From: Prevotella aff. ruminicola Tc2-24
GTDB taxonomy: Bacteria > Bacteroidota > Bacteroidia > Bacteroidales > Bacteroidaceae
DNA: 64,000 nt
Reading direction: 5' to 3'
Assembly (NCBI RefSeq): GCF_900110895.1
Contig: NZ_FOIQ01000003.1
Coordinates: 310,001 to 374,000, forward strand
In this document: positions 49,619 through 60,215 of the stretch, one piece after another
How positions within the stretch are numbered: position 1 is the first letter of the stretch
Layout: the number at the start of each line of letters is the position of its first letter
Position numbers and translations under genes: made by a program
Notes under the pieces: generated by a model
What the model was told of the DNA's origin: nothing
Seen by the model: the letters and a program-made list of their open reading frames with translations, nothing else
The model's database searches: none

Positions 49619-50416
49619 TTATACTTGACCTTCTATGCTTTCTGCTTCCTCGAACGAAGACAGGATCTCAGCCTTGCCTCGGCGAACGGCAATCGTGTGC
49701 TCGAAATGAGCAGCGGGTTTACCGTCCTGCGTACGGATAGTCCAACGGTCCTGATCCATCCAGATGGCGCGATCTCCCATCGTGACCATCGGTTCGATGG
49801 CAAGGCACATACCGGCTTTCAGCATGACACCATTCCCCCGACGTCCATAGTTGGGTACCTGCGGATCCTCGTGCATCTCCCGACCGATGCCATGACCTGT
49901 AAGCTCACGAACGATGCCGTAGCCTTGGGCCTCGCAATGGTCTTGGACCGCACTGCTGATATCGCCCAGATGTTTTCCTGCCACCGCATTCTCTATACCG
50001 AGATAGAGCGCTTCCTTGGTCGTCTTCAACAGTTGTCTCAACTCTTCGGAGACTTCACCGACACAGAACGTGTAGCAAGAGTCGCCATTGAAACCGTTGA
50101 GGAGTGTACCACAGTCGATAGAGATGATATCTCCGTCTTTCAGGATCGTCTCCTCGTTGGGGACACCGTGTACCACCACATCGTTTACCGATGTGCAGAT
50201 ACTGGCAGGAAACGGCCCTCCATATGGATTGGGGAAACCCTTGAACGTGGGAACGGCACCATGATCTCTGATGAACTCGTCCGCTATTCTGTCCAACTGG
50301 AGGGTCGTTACTCCAGGTTTTATATGCTTTCCTAATTCGCCAAGTGTCTTACCAACGAGTTGGTTTGCCTGGCGCATCAGGTCAATCTCATCTTCAGTCT
50401 TCAGGAATATCTTCAT
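49619..50416 (-). CDS. map: Methionine aminopeptidase, type I
   Basis: 265 aa. Metal ligands in DIISIDCGTLLNGFNGDSCYTF (two Asp), GHGIGREMHEDPQVPNYG (His), CLAIEPMVTMGD (Glu) and the C-terminal AHFEHTIAV (Glu). Removes N-terminal Met from new proteins. The secY-map-infA order is widespread. No N-terminal zinc-finger extension. Confidence 0.97.
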   Translation of the reverse strand: MKIFLKTEDEIDLMRQANQLVGKTLGELGKHIKPGVTTLQLDRIADEFIRDHGAVPTFKGFPNPYGGPFPASICTSVNDVVVHGVPNEETILKDGDIISIDCGTLLNGFNGDSCYTFCVGEVSEELRQLLKTTKEALYLGIENAVAGKHLGDISSAVQDHCEAQGYGIVRELTGHGIGREMHEDPQVPNYGRRGNGVMLKAGMCLAIEPMVTMGDRAIWMDQDRWTIRTQDGKPAAHFEHTIAVRRGKAEILSSFEEAESIEGQV

Positions 50417-50422
50417 AGAAGA

Positions 50423-51760
50423 TTAGTATGCAGCCATTCCGCGGCCGTGGATACGACCAGAACTGAGCAAACCGTCATAGTGGCGCATCAGCAGGTGGCT
50501 CTCGATCTGTGCCAGTGTGTCGAGCACGACACCGACGAGAATCAGCAGTGACGTTCCACCGAAGAACTGAGAGAACGCGTCTTGTACATTCAGCAGGCTT
50601 GCAAAAGCAGGCATAACGGCGATGAAGGCGATGAACAGAGAGCCCGGCAGGGTGATGCGAGACATCACGGTGTCGATATACTCAGCGGTATCCTTACCCG
50701 GCTTTACACCAGGGATGAAACCGTTGTTACGCTTCATATCTTCTGCCATCTGTGTCGGATTCAGCGTGATAGCCGTATAGAAGTACGTAAACGCGATAAT
50801 CAGAATCGCGAAGATGACATTGTACTGCCAACTGTGATGATCCATCAATGCGTGGGGAATCAAGGTACTCTCAGATGTCAGCCACTGAGCGACAGACAGA
50901 GGAACGAACATGATAGCCTGTGCAAAGATGATTGGCATCACATTGGCGGCGAACAACTTCAAGGGGATGTACTGACGAGCACCACCCACCTGTTTGTTGC
51001 CTACAATACGCTTCGCATACTGTACGGGCACCTTGCGGACGCCTTGTACCAGAACGATAGCTGCGCAAACAACAGCATAGAGAATGATAATCTCAGCAAG
51101 GAACATCACCAGTCCACCACCTGTGATAGCTGTGAACCGAGAGGTCACCTCCTGGATGAATGCCTGAGGCAAACGGGCAATGATACCGACCATGATGATC
51201 AGTGAGATACCATTTCCTATACCCTTATCCGTAATGCGCTCACCAAGCCACAGGATGAACATACTACCTGCAGCGAGAATGATAACGGCGGGCAGCATGA
51301 AGGTCGACCAAGAAATACCCGAGGCAAGAGCCTGACCTGCCTGCATCTTCAGGTTAATCAGATAACCTGGAGCCTGGAACAGCAGGATAGCCACTGTCAG
51401 ATAACGGGTATAGGCACTGATCTTCTTGCGCCCACTCTCACCCTCGCGCTGCATCTTCTGTACATAAGGCACAGCGACTGCGAGGAGCTGCATTAAGATA
51501 GAAGCTGTGATGTATGGCATGATTCCCAGTGCGAAGATAGACGCATTGGAAAATGCACCACCGGAGAACATGTCAAGCAGCGACATCAGACCGCCGGCAG
51601 TCTGCGACTGCAACTGGCTCAACATGGCCGGGTTGATACCTGGAAGTACCACAAACGAGCCAAAACGATAAATCGCCACAAACAGGAGCGTGATCAGGAT
51701 GCGCTGGCGCAGATCCTCGATCTTCCAAATGTTCTTCAGTGTCTCTATTAACTTCTTCAT
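50423..51760 (-). CDS. secY: Protein translocase subunit SecY
   Basis: 445 aa, ten TM helices. Plug/TM1 region (LLFVAIYRFGSFVVLPGINP), TM2 with SIFALGIMPYITASILMQLL, cytoplasmic RKVPVQYAKRIVG loop, and GFIPGVKPGKDTAEYIDTVMSRITLPGS before TM9-10. Central channel of the Sec translocon. Six bp before map and 8 bp after rplO. Confidence 0.98.
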   Translation of the reverse strand: MKKLIETLKNIWKIEDLRQRILITLLFVAIYRFGSFVVLPGINPAMLSQLQSQTAGGLMSLLDMFSGGAFSNASIFALGIMPYITASILMQLLAVAVPYVQKMQREGESGRKKISAYTRYLTVAILLFQAPGYLINLKMQAGQALASGISWSTFMLPAVIILAAGSMFILWLGERITDKGIGNGISLIIMVGIIARLPQAFIQEVTSRFTAITGGGLVMFLAEIIILYAVVCAAIVLVQGVRKVPVQYAKRIVGNKQVGGARQYIPLKLFAANVMPIIFAQAIMFVPLSVAQWLTSESTLIPHALMDHHSWQYNVIFAILIIAFTYFYTAITLNPTQMAEDMKRNNGFIPGVKPGKDTAEYIDTVMSRITLPGSLFIAFIAVMPAFASLLNVQDAFSQFFGGTSLLILVGVVLDTLAQIESHLLMRHYDGLLSSGRIHGRGMAAY

Positions 51761-51768
51761 CTTACAGT

Positions 51769-52215
51769 TTAGATTTTTGTTGCGTTACCACCTACTGCCT
51801 TGATAGCCTCTTCAGCAGCCTTTGAGAAAGCATTTGCCTCTACGTCGACCTTGGCCTTCAGCTCACCATTGCCCAGAACCTTTACCAGTTCCTTACCGTT
51901 AGTGAGACCAGCAGCCACGAGCTCTTCGATACCGATCTTAGTGAGGTTCTTGGCCTCAGCAAGCTTCTGAAGTGTAGAGAGGTTAACCGCAAAGAACTCC
52001 TTGTGGTTGATGTTCTTGAAGCCACCCTTCGGCACACGGCGCTGGAGAGGCATCTGACCACCTTCGAAACCAATCTTTTTCTTATAACCAGAACGAGCCT
52101 TGGCACCCTTGTGACCACGGGTAGAAGTACCGCCCAGACCAGAGCCTGTTCCGCGACCGATACGACGACGTGAGTGGGTAGAGCCTTCTGCCGGCTTTAA
52201 ATTATTCAGTTTCAT
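51769..52215 (-). CDS. rplO: 50S ribosomal protein L15
   Basis: 148 aa. MKLNNLKPAEGSTHSRRRIGRGTGSGLGGTSTRGHKGAKARSG and FEGGQMPLQRRVPKGGF are the conserved Gly/Arg-rich extension of L15. Late-assembly 50S protein. Confidence 0.98.
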   Translation of the reverse strand: MKLNNLKPAEGSTHSRRRIGRGTGSGLGGTSTRGHKGAKARSGYKKKIGFEGGQMPLQRRVPKGGFKNINHKEFFAVNLSTLQKLAEAKNLTKIGIEELVAAGLTNGKELVKVLGNGELKAKVDVEANAFSKAAEEAIKAVGGNATKI

Positions 52216-52239
52216 ATTCGAATCTTCTTTTAATTGTTA

Positions 52240-52416
52240 TTACTCAACTACGGTCACCAGATGATGTACCTTGCGGATCATACCACGGATAGAAGGATTG
52301 TCCTCTACCTCAACAACCTGGGAGATCTTGCGCAGGCCGAGAGCCTCAAGCGTGCGCTTCTGGTCTACCGGATAACCGATCTTACTCTTAATCTGCTTTA
52401 CCTTAATTGTTGCCAT
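52240..52416 (-). CDS. rpmD: 50S ribosomal protein L30
   Basis: 58 aa from the ATG at 52416 ([20 protein letters not shown]). [32 protein letters not shown] completes the short ferredoxin-like L30 fold. An in-frame ATG two codons upstream is also possible. Confidence 0.96.
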   Translation of the reverse strand: MATIKVKQIKSKIGYPVDQKRTLEALGLRKISQVVEVEDNPSIRGMIRKVHHLVTVVE

Positions 52417-52431
52417 AATCAAATTCTCCTT

Positions 52432-52944
52432 TTATCCTCTAAATACTTTTTCCATACTGATACCACGTGTACCTGCTACAGTGTAGGCATCACGCATCTG
52501 GCTCAGGGCCTCGATGGTAGCCTTCACAAGATTGTGGGGGTTAGAAGAACCCTTGGACTTAGCCAGCACGTCCTTCACACCTACGCTCTCCAGCACGGCA
52601 CGCATAGCACCTCCGGCCACAAGACCGGTACCAGCTGCTGCCGGCTTCAGGAACACCTGGGCACCGCCGAAGCGAGCCTCCATCTCATGAGGGATGGTGC
52701 CCTTGAGTACAGGAACCTTTACGAGATTCTTCTTGGCAGCCTCAACACCCTTGGCAATGGCTGCTGTAACCTCACCAGCCTTACCCAGACCCCAGCCGAT
52801 GATGCCGTTGCCGTCACCGACAACAACAATGGCTGCGAATGTAAAGGTGCGACCTCCCTTTGTTACCTTGGTAACACGGTTGATGGCAACCAGTCTGTCT
52901 TTCAACTCTACGTCACTATTTACTTTAACTTTGTTCATTGCCAT
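52432..52944 (-). CDS. rpsE: 30S ribosomal protein S5
   Basis: 170 aa. Double-stranded RNA-binding part with [31 protein letters not shown] sequence and [25 protein letters not shown], then the C-terminal [45 protein letters not shown]. Takes part in decoding fidelity. Confidence 0.97.
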   Translation of the reverse strand: MAMNKVKVNSDVELKDRLVAINRVTKVTKGGRTFTFAAIVVVGDGNGIIGWGLGKAGEVTAAIAKGVEAAKKNLVKVPVLKGTIPHEMEARFGGAQVFLKPAAAGTGLVAGGAMRAVLESVGVKDVLAKSKGSSNPHNLVKATIEALSQMRDAYTVAGTRGISMEKVFRG

Positions 52945-52950
52945 AATCGT

Positions 52951-53295
52951 TTAGAATTTAAGTCCACCTTTACGTGCTGCGTCTGCAAGAGACTTTACAC
53001 GGCCGTGATAAAGATAGCCGTTACGGTCGAAGACCACGGTGCTTACACCAGCCTCCTGAGCCTTCTGGGCTACCAGCTCGCCGACCTTCTCAGCCTGCTG
53101 GATCTTCGGCATAGCCTCGAGACCCAGAGAGGATGCAGATGCGAGTGTTTTACCTTCCAAATCATTGATCACCTGAGCATAGATCTGCTTGTTGCTGCGG
53201 AAAACGCTCAGACGAGGACGCTCGGCTGTGCCGAATACGTTCTTACGAATTCTATATTTGATCTTAATTCGTCTTTCTACTTTCTTCGTTGTCAT
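52951..53295 (-). CDS. rplR: 50S ribosomal protein L18
   Basis: 114 aa from the ATG at 53295 ([18 protein letters not shown]); a preceding in-frame ATG is less likely. [34 protein letters not shown] and [26 protein letters not shown] are conserved. Binds 5S rRNA with L5. Confidence 0.97.
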   Translation of the reverse strand: MTTKKVERRIKIKYRIRKNVFGTAERPRLSVFRSNKQIYAQVINDLEGKTLASASSLGLEAMPKIQQAEKVGELVAQKAQEAGVSTVVFDRNGYLYHGRVKSLADAARKGGLKF

Positions 53296-53314
53296 AATCT
53301 TCAATCAATTAAAG

Positions 53315-53884
53315 TTACTTAGCTGATGCTGACTTACCCGACTTACGACGGATAACCTCACCCTTGAACAAAATACCCTTTCCTTTATAAGGCTCAGGCA
53401 TGCGGAAAGAACGAATTTTAGCGCAAATCAGACCGAGCAGCGCCTTGTCGCAAGACTCCAGGATGATCTGAGGATTCTGGTTACGCTCAGACTTGGTCTC
53501 CACCTTAACCTCCTTCGGGAGCTGGATGAAGATCGGGTGAGTATAACCGAGCGCGAACTCGATGATGTTACCCTGGTTGGATACACGGTAACCTACACCG
53601 ACGAGCTCCAGCTCTTTCTTGTAACCCTCGCTCACACCTACAACCATGTTGTTGACAAGTGCACGATAGAGACCGTGGAAAGCCTGCTTCTGCTTAATGT
53701 TCACAGGGCTGTTCTCGTCAATCTCAAATACAATATGACCATCTTCGACCTTCATCTTAATCGAAGCGTCGACTTTCTGTGAAAGTTCTCCCTTGGGACC
53801 CTTGACGGTTACGATGCCGTCCTTATCCTGAGAAACGGTAACGCCAGCAGGGATACTAATTGGCAATTTTCCTATTCTTGACAT
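53315..53884 (-). CDS. rplF: 50S ribosomal protein L6
   Basis: 189 aa. MSRIGKLPISIPAGVTV, VKGPKGELSQ, and in the second domain LALGYTHPI-like EFALGYTHPIFIQLPKEVKVE, then IRSFRMPEPYKGKGILFKGEVIRRKSGKSASAK. Located near the factor-binding centre. Confidence 0.98.
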   Translation of the reverse strand: MSRIGKLPISIPAGVTVSQDKDGIVTVKGPKGELSQKVDASIKMKVEDGHIVFEIDENSPVNIKQKQAFHGLYRALVNNMVVGVSEGYKKELELVGVGYRVSNQGNIIEFALGYTHPIFIQLPKEVKVETKSERNQNPQIILESCDKALLGLICAKIRSFRMPEPYKGKGILFKGEVIRRKSGKSASAK

Positions 53885-53898
53885 ATGCTATCCTCCAA

Positions 53899-54294
53899 TT
53901 AATATACGTAGCAAAGCACCTCGCCGCCAATCTTCAGGGCTGCAGCCTCTTTGTCTGTCATTACACCTTTGGACGTGGAAAGTATAGCAATACCCAGTCC
54001 GTTAATTACTCTCGGCATGTCTTTGTAACCAGTGTACTTACGAAGACCTGGTGTAGACACTCTCGTCAGGCTCTTAATGGCGTTCTCACGAGTTGCGGGG
54101 TCGTACTTCAGGGCCACCTTGATTGTTCCCTGAGGACCATCCTCAATGAACTTGTAGTTCAGGATGTAACCCTTCTCGAAGAGGATCTTAGTGATCTCTT
54201 TCTTCAAGTTAGACGCAGGAACCTCAACGACACGATGATGTGCCATGATTGCGTTTCTGAGTCTGGTCAGATAATCTGCTATTGGATCTGTCAT
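53899..54294 (-). CDS. rpsH: 30S ribosomal protein S8
   Basis: 131 aa. MTDPIADYLTRLRNAIMAHH, EITKILFEKGYILNY, STPGLRKYTGYKDMPRVINGLGIAILSTSKGVMTDKEA: complete S8. In E. coli it represses the spc operon by binding mRNA near rplE. The 111-bp gap upstream of rpsH is unusually long for this cluster and contains two hairpins. Confidence 0.98.
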   Translation of the reverse strand: MTDPIADYLTRLRNAIMAHHRVVEVPASNLKKEITKILFEKGYILNYKFIEDGPQGTIKVALKYDPATRENAIKSLTRVSTPGLRKYTGYKDMPRVINGLGIAILSTSKGVMTDKEAAALKIGGEVLCYVY

Positions 54295-54314
54295 AAAAAT
54301 AATGTTTTAATTAA

Positions 54315-54398
54315 TCGGGACTGTCCCGACAATATTAAATAATATACTATTTGCCTCTTGTGCCTGGCTCTTGGCCTTTATTAACTGCTAACAGTTAA
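54315..54398. repeat. Two inverted repeats in the rpsN-rpsH gap
   Basis: TCGGGAC-T-GTCCCGA (54315-54329) and TTAACTG-CTAA-CAGTTAA (54381-54398). The gap (54295-54405) is 111 bp, against 0-30 bp at most other junctions in this operon. Could be a regulatory mRNA structure or an RNA-processing site; no T-run, so not an intrinsic terminator. Confidence 0.7.
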
Positions 54399-54405
54399 CA
54401 GCCAA

Positions 54406-54723
54406 TTACCAGCTTGCCTTCTTCACTCCCGGAATCAGACCGCTTGATGCCATCTCACGGAACTGGATACGAGAGAGACCGAACTGGCGCATGTATCCCT
54501 TCGGACGACCCGTGATCTTACAACGGTTGTGCAGACGGATGGGGTTCGCGTTCTTGGGAATGCTCTGCAGCTTGCGGGCAGCCTCATAGGCGGCCATTGC
54601 GCCCTCTTCAGTGTTCACATCAGCGGTAGCGATGATCTTCTTCAGAGCTGCACGCTTCTCAGCATAACGGGCTACGAGCTTGGCGCGCTTCACCTCGCGG
54701 GCTTTCATTGATTCTTTTGCCAT
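54406..54723 (-). CDS. rpsN: 30S ribosomal protein S14 (zinc-free type)
   Basis: 105 aa. [24 protein letters not shown], then [40 protein letters not shown]. The CxxC zinc motifs of the short S14 are missing, so this is the long C-minus form. Confidence 0.97.
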   Translation of the reverse strand: MAKESMKAREVKRAKLVARYAEKRAALKKIIATADVNTEEGAMAAYEAARKLQSIPKNANPIRLHNRCKITGRPKGYMRQFGLSRIQFREMASSGLIPGVKKASW

Positions 54724-54728
54724 ATCTC

Positions 54729-55286
54729 TTAATCGTTTTTAGCGTTCTTGAATGGAAGACCGAAAGCCTTCAGCAGAGCATAACCCTCCTCGTCGGTCTG
54801 AGCCGATGTAACGAAGGTGATGTTCATACCCTGAATGCGGTCTACTGAATCGATATTGATCTCCGGGAAGATAATCTGCTCCTGGATACCCAGAGTGTAG
54901 TTTCCACGGCCGTCGAACTTGCTCTCGATACCCTTGAAGTCACGGATACGGGGCAGTGCGATGCGAACGAGCTTCTCAAGGAACTCGTACATGCGCTCAC
55001 GACGGAGAGTCACCATCACACCGATAGGCATCTTCTTACGAAGCTTGAAGTTGGCAATATCCTTCTTGGAATAAGTTGCCACTGCCTTCTGACCACAGAT
55101 GGCACTGATCTCATTGATAGCCACGTCGATGATCTTCTTGTCCTGTGTAGCGTCACCCAGACCCTGGTTAACGACAATCTTCTTCAGGACAGGAGTCTGC
55201 ATCTTAGAAGAATAGTTGAACTGCTTCTGCAGAGCCGGAGCAATCTTCTCCTTGTACTCTTTCTTTAACTGTGCTGTATTTGCCAT
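54729..55286 (-). CDS. rplE: 50S ribosomal protein L5
   Basis: 185 aa. [66 protein letters not shown], and [27 protein letters not shown]. Binds 5S rRNA. Its ATG overlaps the rplX stop codon. Confidence 0.98.
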   Translation of the reverse strand: MANTAQLKKEYKEKIAPALQKQFNYSSKMQTPVLKKIVVNQGLGDATQDKKIIDVAINEISAICGQKAVATYSKKDIANFKLRKKMPIGVMVTLRRERMYEFLEKLVRIALPRIRDFKGIESKFDGRGNYTLGIQEQIIFPEINIDSVDRIQGMNITFVTSAQTDEEGYALLKAFGLPFKNAKND

Positions 55287-55603
55287 TACTTAATCTCCTC
55301 CCCTGATTTTTTAGCGATACGAACGACCTTCTTGCCCTCGCGCTTGATGGCGACACGGGTAGCCTTGCCACTCTTCGGATCAATCAAACTAATATTCGAG
55401 ATGTGAATAGGAGCCTCCATCTTCACGAAGCCTCCCTGAGGGTTCTTGGCACTCGGCTTAGCACTCTTGTTGACCATGTTCACACCTTCAACAAGTGCAC
55501 GCTGCTTGTCGGTCAAGACCTTCAGCACCTTACCAGTCTTGCCCTTGTCCTCACCGGCCAGGACGATAACTGTATCGTTTTTCTTAATATTGAACTTTGC
55601 CAT
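55286..55603 (-). CDS. rplX: 50S ribosomal protein L24
   Basis: 105 aa from the ATG at 55603 ([22 protein letters not shown]); the ATG at 55615 adds four residues. KOW motif [18 protein letters not shown] and [32 protein letters not shown] are conserved. Assembly initiator of the 50S subunit. One-base overlap with rplE. Confidence 0.97.
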   Translation of the reverse strand: MAKFNIKKNDTVIVLAGEDKGKTGKVLKVLTDKQRALVEGVNMVNKSAKPSAKNPQGGFVKMEAPIHISNISLIDPKSGKATRVAIKREGKKVVRIAKKSGEEIK

Positions 55604-55624
55604 TTCTTGTTTCATTTTAAAATA

Positions 55625-55990
55625 TTAAAGTACCTCAGGTGCCAAAGAAACGACTTTCATATTAACGGCACGGAGCTCACGGGCAACGGGGCCGAAGATA
55701 CGGCTACCACGAAGCTCACCGGCATTGTTCAGCAGCACGCAGGCGTTGTCGTCGAAACGGATGTACGAACCATCAGCACGACGAATCTCCTTCTTTGTGC
55801 GAACAACCAAAGCCTTTGATACTGCACCCTTCTTCACGTCACTTGTAGGGATCGCGTTCTTGACAGAGACGACGATGATATCACCTACGCTGGCATAACG
55901 GCGCTTTGTTCCGCCCAATACACGGATGCAGAGAGCCTCGCGTGCACCGCTGTTGTCAGCTACTGTAAGTCTTGATTCTGTCTGTATCAT
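55625..55990 (-). CDS. rplN: 50S ribosomal protein L14
   Basis: 121 aa. [75 protein letters not shown]: complete L14. Two bp after rpsQ. Confidence 0.98.
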   Translation of the reverse strand: MIQTESRLTVADNSGAREALCIRVLGGTKRRYASVGDIIVVSVKNAIPTSDVKKGAVSKALVVRTKKEIRRADGSYIRFDDNACVLLNNAGELRGSRIFGPVARELRAVNMKVVSLAPEVL

Positions 55991-55992
55991 AA

Positions 55993-56250
55993 TTACTTAG
56001 CTTTTTCTACGATTTGAACTAATCTCCATCTCTTTGTCTTGGACAGAGGACGGGTTTCCATAATGAGCACGGTATCACCTACGTTGCACTCGTTCTTCTC
56101 GTCGTGTGCGTGATACTTCTTTGTCTTCTGGACAAACTTACCATAAATAGGGTGCTTCTCCTTGAACTTAGCGGCAATAACAATGGTTTTATCCATCTTG
56201 TTGCTGATAACAACACCCTGTCTTGTCTTTCTTAAATTTCTTGTTTCCAT
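55993..56250 (-). CDS. rpsQ: 30S ribosomal protein S17
   Basis: 85 aa from the ATG at 56250 ([22 protein letters not shown]); an in-frame ATG three codons earlier would overlap nothing and cannot be excluded. [46 protein letters not shown] completes the OB fold. Confidence 0.96.
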   Translation of the reverse strand: METRNLRKTRQGVVISNKMDKTIVIAAKFKEKHPIYGKFVQKTKKYHAHDEKNECNVGDTVLIMETRPLSKTKRWRLVQIVEKAK

Positions 56251-56261
56251 ATGGACCATTG

Positions 56262-56456
56262 TTATTTTTTAAGTTCTCTCTGATGAAGTTCTGATTTCAT
56301 ACGTGCGATATCACGACGAGCAGCCTTAATCTGAGACGGATTCTCAAGAGGAGTGATGGCGTGGTTCAACTTCATCTGGTTGTACTTTGCTACCTCTGCC
56401 TCAATGCGCTCTGCCAAATCCTTGGTCTCGAGCTCTCTTACTTCTTTAATCTTCAT
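56262..56456 (-). CDS. rpmC: 50S ribosomal protein L29
   Basis: 64 aa from the ATG at 56456 ([20 protein letters not shown]). [23 protein letters not shown] is the conserved second helix. Exit-tunnel protein next to L23. Confidence 0.97.
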   Translation of the reverse strand: MKIKEVRELETKDLAERIEAEVAKYNQMKLNHAITPLENPSQIKAARRDIARMKSELHQRELKK

Positions 56457-56462
56457 ACTCAA

Positions 56463-56891
56463 TTAAGCGTTTTTATCGTAATCACGTCTAACAACAAACT
56501 TTGTCTTAACCGGCAGTTTCTGTGCGCCGAGGCGGAGAGCCTCCTTAGCAACCTCGAAAGGAACGCCTTCTACTTCAAAGAGGATACGGCCCGGTGTAAC
56601 AGGTGCAACCCATCCTGCGGGATCTCCCTTACCCTTACCCATTCGCACGTCAGCAGGCTTGCGAGTGATTGGTTTGTCGGGGAAGATGCGGATCCATACC
56701 TGACCTTCACGGTTCATATAACGGTTGATGGCAACACGGGCTGCCTCAATCTGGCGGCTGTCGATCCACTTGGCGTCCATAGTCTTGATACCGAATGAGC
56801 CGAAAGCCAGCGTTGTACCTCTGTGGGCGTCGCCTTTGTTGCCGCGTCCGTCCTGAGGTCTTCTATATCTTACTCTTTTTGGCTGTAACAT
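56463..56891 (-). CDS. rplP: 50S ribosomal protein L16
   Basis: 142 aa. [81 protein letters not shown]. Lies near the A-site tRNA elbow; the MGKGKGDP stretch corresponds to the Arg-hydroxylation region of E. coli L16. Confidence 0.98.
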   Translation of the reverse strand: MLQPKRVRYRRPQDGRGNKGDAHRGTTLAFGSFGIKTMDAKWIDSRQIEAARVAINRYMNREGQVWIRIFPDKPITRKPADVRMGKGKGDPAGWVAPVTPGRILFEVEGVPFEVAKEALRLGAQKLPVKTKFVVRRDYDKNA

Positions 56892-56906
56892 AATAAGCTT
56901 CTACTT

Positions 56907-57638
56907 TTAACGGTTATTATTCTTCTTATTACGGAACTTCCTGTCACCGCCACGGCCACCATTGCCACGACCGCCAGACTTCTCCTGAGCGAAGTTCGGA
57001 GCCAGGTCTACGTCTCCGTAGATCTCACCGCGGCAAATCCAAACCTTGATACCCAGCAGACCGACCTTGGTCAGTGCCTCTGCATGGCAGTAGTCGATGT
57101 CCGCACGATAAGTATGAAGCGGCGTACGGCCTTCCTTCAGCATCTCGCTGCGGGCGATTTCTGCTCCGTTAAGACGACCTGAGATCTGTACCTTGATACC
57201 CTCGGCGCCAGCGCGCATCGTATTCTGGATAGCCATCTTGATGGCACGACGATATGCGATCTTGCCCTCTACCTGGCGAGCGATGTTGTTGGCAACAATC
57301 GTGGCATCGAGCTCTGGACGCTTTACCTCGAAGATATTAATCTGGATCTCCTTGTCATAGAGCTTCTTCAGCTCTTCCTTCAGTTTGTCAACATCTTGAC
57401 CACCCTTACCGATGACGATGCCCGGACGAGCCGTGCAGATAGTAATGGTAACCAGCTTCAACGTACGCTCGATGACAATCTTCGAAACGCTGGCCTTTGC
57501 CAGACGCTCGTTCAGGTACTTACGGATTTTCTGATCCTCTACCAGGTTATCTCCGAAGTCCTTGCCTCCGAACCAATTTGAATCCCAACCTCTAACAATA
57601 CCAAGACGGTTGCTTATTGGATTAACTTTCTGTCCCAT
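56907..57638 (-). CDS. rpsC: 30S ribosomal protein S3
   Basis: 243 aa. [16 protein letters not shown] domain with [13 protein letters not shown]-terminal domain with [33 protein letters not shown] and [16 protein letters not shown]. Ends in an Arg/Gly/Asn-rich tail ([20 protein letters not shown]) longer than in E. coli. mRNA entry-tunnel helicase component. Confidence 0.98.
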   Translation of the reverse strand: MGQKVNPISNRLGIVRGWDSNWFGGKDFGDNLVEDQKIRKYLNERLAKASVSKIVIERTLKLVTITICTARPGIVIGKGGQDVDKLKEELKKLYDKEIQINIFEVKRPELDATIVANNIARQVEGKIAYRRAIKMAIQNTMRAGAEGIKVQISGRLNGAEIARSEMLKEGRTPLHTYRADIDYCHAEALTKVGLLGIKVWICRGEIYGDVDLAPNFAQEKSGGRGNGGRGGDRKFRNKKNNNR

Positions 57639-57640
57639 AC

Positions 57641-58048
57641 TTATTCTTTTACGTCATTAGTTTTAGCGTCTACAAACAGAGTCACGTGATTGGAACGCTT
57701 GCGGATACGATATCCACGACCCTGCGGTGCCGGTCTCATTCTCTTCATTGTAACGCCCTCGTCAACGAATACGCGGGTGATGAACAGCTCACCGTCCTCA
57801 GCCTTGCGGTCATTCTTAGCTTCCCAGTTGGCGATAGCCGAACGGAGGAGTTTCTCTACTTGAGCTGCTGCTGCCTTCTTGGAGAACCTCAGCACGCCAA
57901 GGGCGCGATTGACCTCCATGCCGCGAATCATGTCTACGACATAGCGCATCTTACGAGGTGAAGAGGGACAGCCTTTCAGCTTGGCAAAATACTGTGTCTT
58001 AAGTGCTGCCTTTCTTTCTTCAGCCTTAATATGTTTTCTTGCTCCCAT
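57641..58048 (-). CDS. rplV: 50S ribosomal protein L22
   Basis: 135 aa. [28 protein letters not shown], and the beta-hairpin that lines the exit tunnel, with C-terminal [26 protein letters not shown]. Two bp before rpsC. Confidence 0.98.
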   Translation of the reverse strand: MGARKHIKAEERKAALKTQYFAKLKGCPSSPRKMRYVVDMIRGMEVNRALGVLRFSKKAAAAQVEKLLRSAIANWEAKNDRKAEDGELFITRVFVDEGVTMKRMRPAPQGRGYRIRKRSNHVTLFVDAKTNDVKE

Positions 58049-58093
58049 TGTAATTTCTAATTCTTAATTCTTAATTCTTAACTACCCCTGGGA

Positions 58094-58360
58094 TTACTTC
58101 TTGTTACCGGCGTGACCACCGAAGCGACGGGTGGGTGCGAACTCACCGAGCTTGTGACCAACCATGTTCTCAGTAACGTAGACAGGGATAAATTTATTAC
58201 CGTTATGAACTGCAACAGTGTGTCCCACGAAGTCCGGGGAGATCATTGATGCTCTGGCCCATGTCTTAACGACATTTTTCTTACCACTCTCATTCATAGC
58301 GAGAATCTTCTTCTCGAGTGAGACGTTGATGTACGGACCTTTCTTTAATGAACGACTCAT
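58094..58360 (-). CDS. rpsS: 30S ribosomal protein S19
   Basis: 88 aa. [74 protein letters not shown]. Head protein at the A-site side. Precedes rplV by 45 bp. Confidence 0.98.
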   Translation of the reverse strand: MSRSLKKGPYINVSLEKKILAMNESGKKNVVKTWARASMISPDFVGHTVAVHNGNKFIPVYVTENMVGHKLGEFAPTRRFGGHAGNKK

Positions 58361-58387
58361 AATTTACTCTTCTAATTAACTTCGTGA

Positions 58388-59215
58388 TTACTTCTTGTTA
58401 GCTCTTTCAATGATGTATCTGTTTGAAAGCTTCTTCGGTGCACGAGTCTTAAGACCCTTAGCGTACAAGCCCTTGCGTGAACGTGGGTGACCTCCAGACT
58501 GACGTCCTTCACCACCACCCATCGGGTGATCATGCGGGTTCATAACAACACCACGGTTGTGCGGGCGACGACCCAGCCAGCGGCTGCGACCAGCCTTACC
58601 AGACTGCTCAAGTGCGTGGTCTGAGTTACCTACACTACCTACAGTAGCCTTACAAGCGGAGAGAATCTGACGAGTCTCACCTGAGGGGAGCTTGATCACA
58701 CAATAGCTGCCCTCACGAGAAGTCAACTGAGCAAAGTTACCAGCCGAACGAACGAGCTTGGCACCCTGGCCGGGACGCATCTCAATGTTGTGGATGACGG
58801 TACCGACGGGGATGTTAGCGAGCGGGAGAGCATTACCCACCTCGGGCACTGCCTCAGCTCCTGACATCAGGGTTGCACCAACCTGCAGTCCATTAGGAGC
58901 AATAATGTAACGTTTTTCACCATCAGCGTAGAACAACAGAGCGATACGAGCCGAACGGTTCGGATCGTATTCGATTGTCTTCACTACAGCTGGAACACCA
59001 TCTTTCTCTCGCTTGAAGTCGATCAGACGATACTTCTTCTTGTGGCCGCCGCCCATGTAGCGGACAGTCATCTTACCGGTGTTGTTTCGACCGCCGGTTG
59101 AACGCTTACCGAAGACGAGAGACTTCTCTGGCACGGATGCAGTAATATCCTCGAACGTGCCAATAATCTTGTGTCTTTGACCCGGAGTTACGGGTTTTAA
59201 TTTACGTACTGCCAT
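58388..59215 (-). CDS. rplB: 50S ribosomal protein L2
   Basis: 275 aa. [72 protein letters not shown], and the peptidyl-transferase-linked [17 protein letters not shown] with its conserved His. Core 23S binder. Confidence 0.98.
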   Translation of the reverse strand: MAVRKLKPVTPGQRHKIIGTFEDITASVPEKSLVFGKRSTGGRNNTGKMTVRYMGGGHKKKYRLIDFKREKDGVPAVVKTIEYDPNRSARIALLFYADGEKRYIIAPNGLQVGATLMSGAEAVPEVGNALPLANIPVGTVIHNIEMRPGQGAKLVRSAGNFAQLTSREGSYCVIKLPSGETRQILSACKATVGSVGNSDHALEQSGKAGRSRWLGRRPHNRGVVMNPHDHPMGGGEGRQSGGHPRSRKGLYAKGLKTRAPKKLSNRYIIERANKK

Positions 59216-59220
59216 TTCTA

Positions 59221-59568
59221 TTATTGAATATTGCTATAAAAATCAATTGTATCGCCCTCCTTCAAGGTAACGATAGCCTTCTTGAACGCGTTCTTCTGGC
59301 CCTTGATCAGACCTGCCTTGGTGTAGCGAGAGCTACGCTTTCCGGCATAACGGCACGTGTTCACATCGATCACTGTAACATTGTACATGCTCTCGACCTC
59401 ATTCTTAATCTCAAGCTTATTAGCCTCGGGACGAACGATGAAACCATACTTAGCCTCGGCCTTCTTGGTCCTCTCCTCACCCTTCACCTTATAAGTTTTC
59501 TCTACAGAAGACTTGTCTGTAATCTTGGTCATCTTCTCAGTGACCAGAGGTTTGATGATAAATGCCAT
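59221..59568 (-). CDS. rplW: 50S ribosomal protein L23 (with N-terminal-half insertion)
   Basis: 115 aa, against ~97 in most bacteria. [51 protein letters not shown] shows an extra ~15-20 charged residues between the first strand and [21 protein letters not shown] and [19 protein letters not shown] complete the fold. Exit-site protein that docks trigger factor/SRP; the insertion may alter that surface. Confidence 0.97.
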   Translation of the reverse strand: MAFIIKPLVTEKMTKITDKSSVEKTYKVKGEERTKKAEAKYGFIVRPEANKLEIKNEVESMYNVTVIDVNTCRYAGKRSSRYTKAGLIKGQKNAFKKAIVTLKEGDTIDFYSNIQ

Positions 59569-59583
59569 ATCTTATTGCCTCCT

Positions 59584-60213
59584 TTATTTGTTTAAGATAC
59601 TGTCGATAGTCTCCAGAGACTTCTCGGAAATAACAAGCACATCGGCATTCAAAACTTTGTACGAATTGACCGTCGATGCCTCCATCACTTCTGCGCCCTG
59701 CAGATTGCGAGCCGACAAATATACGTTATTATTTGTTCCTGACAAAACGAAGAGGACCTTCTTACCATCCACTTTGAGATTTTTTGCAATGTTTATGAAT
59801 TCTTTAGTCTTCGGAGCCTCCATAGTGAAGTCTTCTACAACCACGATTGCATTCTCCTGTGCCTTGTAAGACAGAGCGGACTTACGAGCAAGAACCTTTA
59901 CTTTTTTGTTCAGTTTGAAACTATAGTCACGGGGTGTCGGACCGAACACGCGGCCACCACCACGGAGCAGCGGAGAGTTGATATCACCATGACGAGCGCC
60001 GCCGCCACCTTTCTGACGACCGAGCTTGCGAGTAGAACCAGAGATTTCGCTTCTCTCCTTCGACTTAGCTGTACCCTGACGCTGGTTGGCCAGATACTGC
60101 TTAACATCCAGATAAAGAACGTGGTCATTAGGTTCAATGCCGAAGATAGCCTCGTTCAGAGTCACCTTTCTTCCGGTCTCCTGACCTTTGATATTTAATA
60201 CGCTAACTTCCAT
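59584..60213 (-). CDS. rplD: 50S ribosomal protein L4
   Basis: 209 aa. [25 protein letters not shown], the tunnel loop [49 protein letters not shown]. In E. coli L4 represses the S10 operon through its leader; the long structured leader before rplC here makes a similar control possible but unproven. Confidence 0.98.
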   Translation of the reverse strand: MEVSVLNIKGQETGRKVTLNEAIFGIEPNDHVLYLDVKQYLANQRQGTAKSKERSEISGSTRKLGRQKGGGGARHGDINSPLLRGGGRVFGPTPRDYSFKLNKKVKVLARKSALSYKAQENAIVVVEDFTMEAPKTKEFINIAKNLKVDGKKVLFVLSGTNNNVYLSARNLQGAEVMEASTVNSYKVLNADVLVISEKSLETIDSILNK

Positions 60214-60215
60214 CT

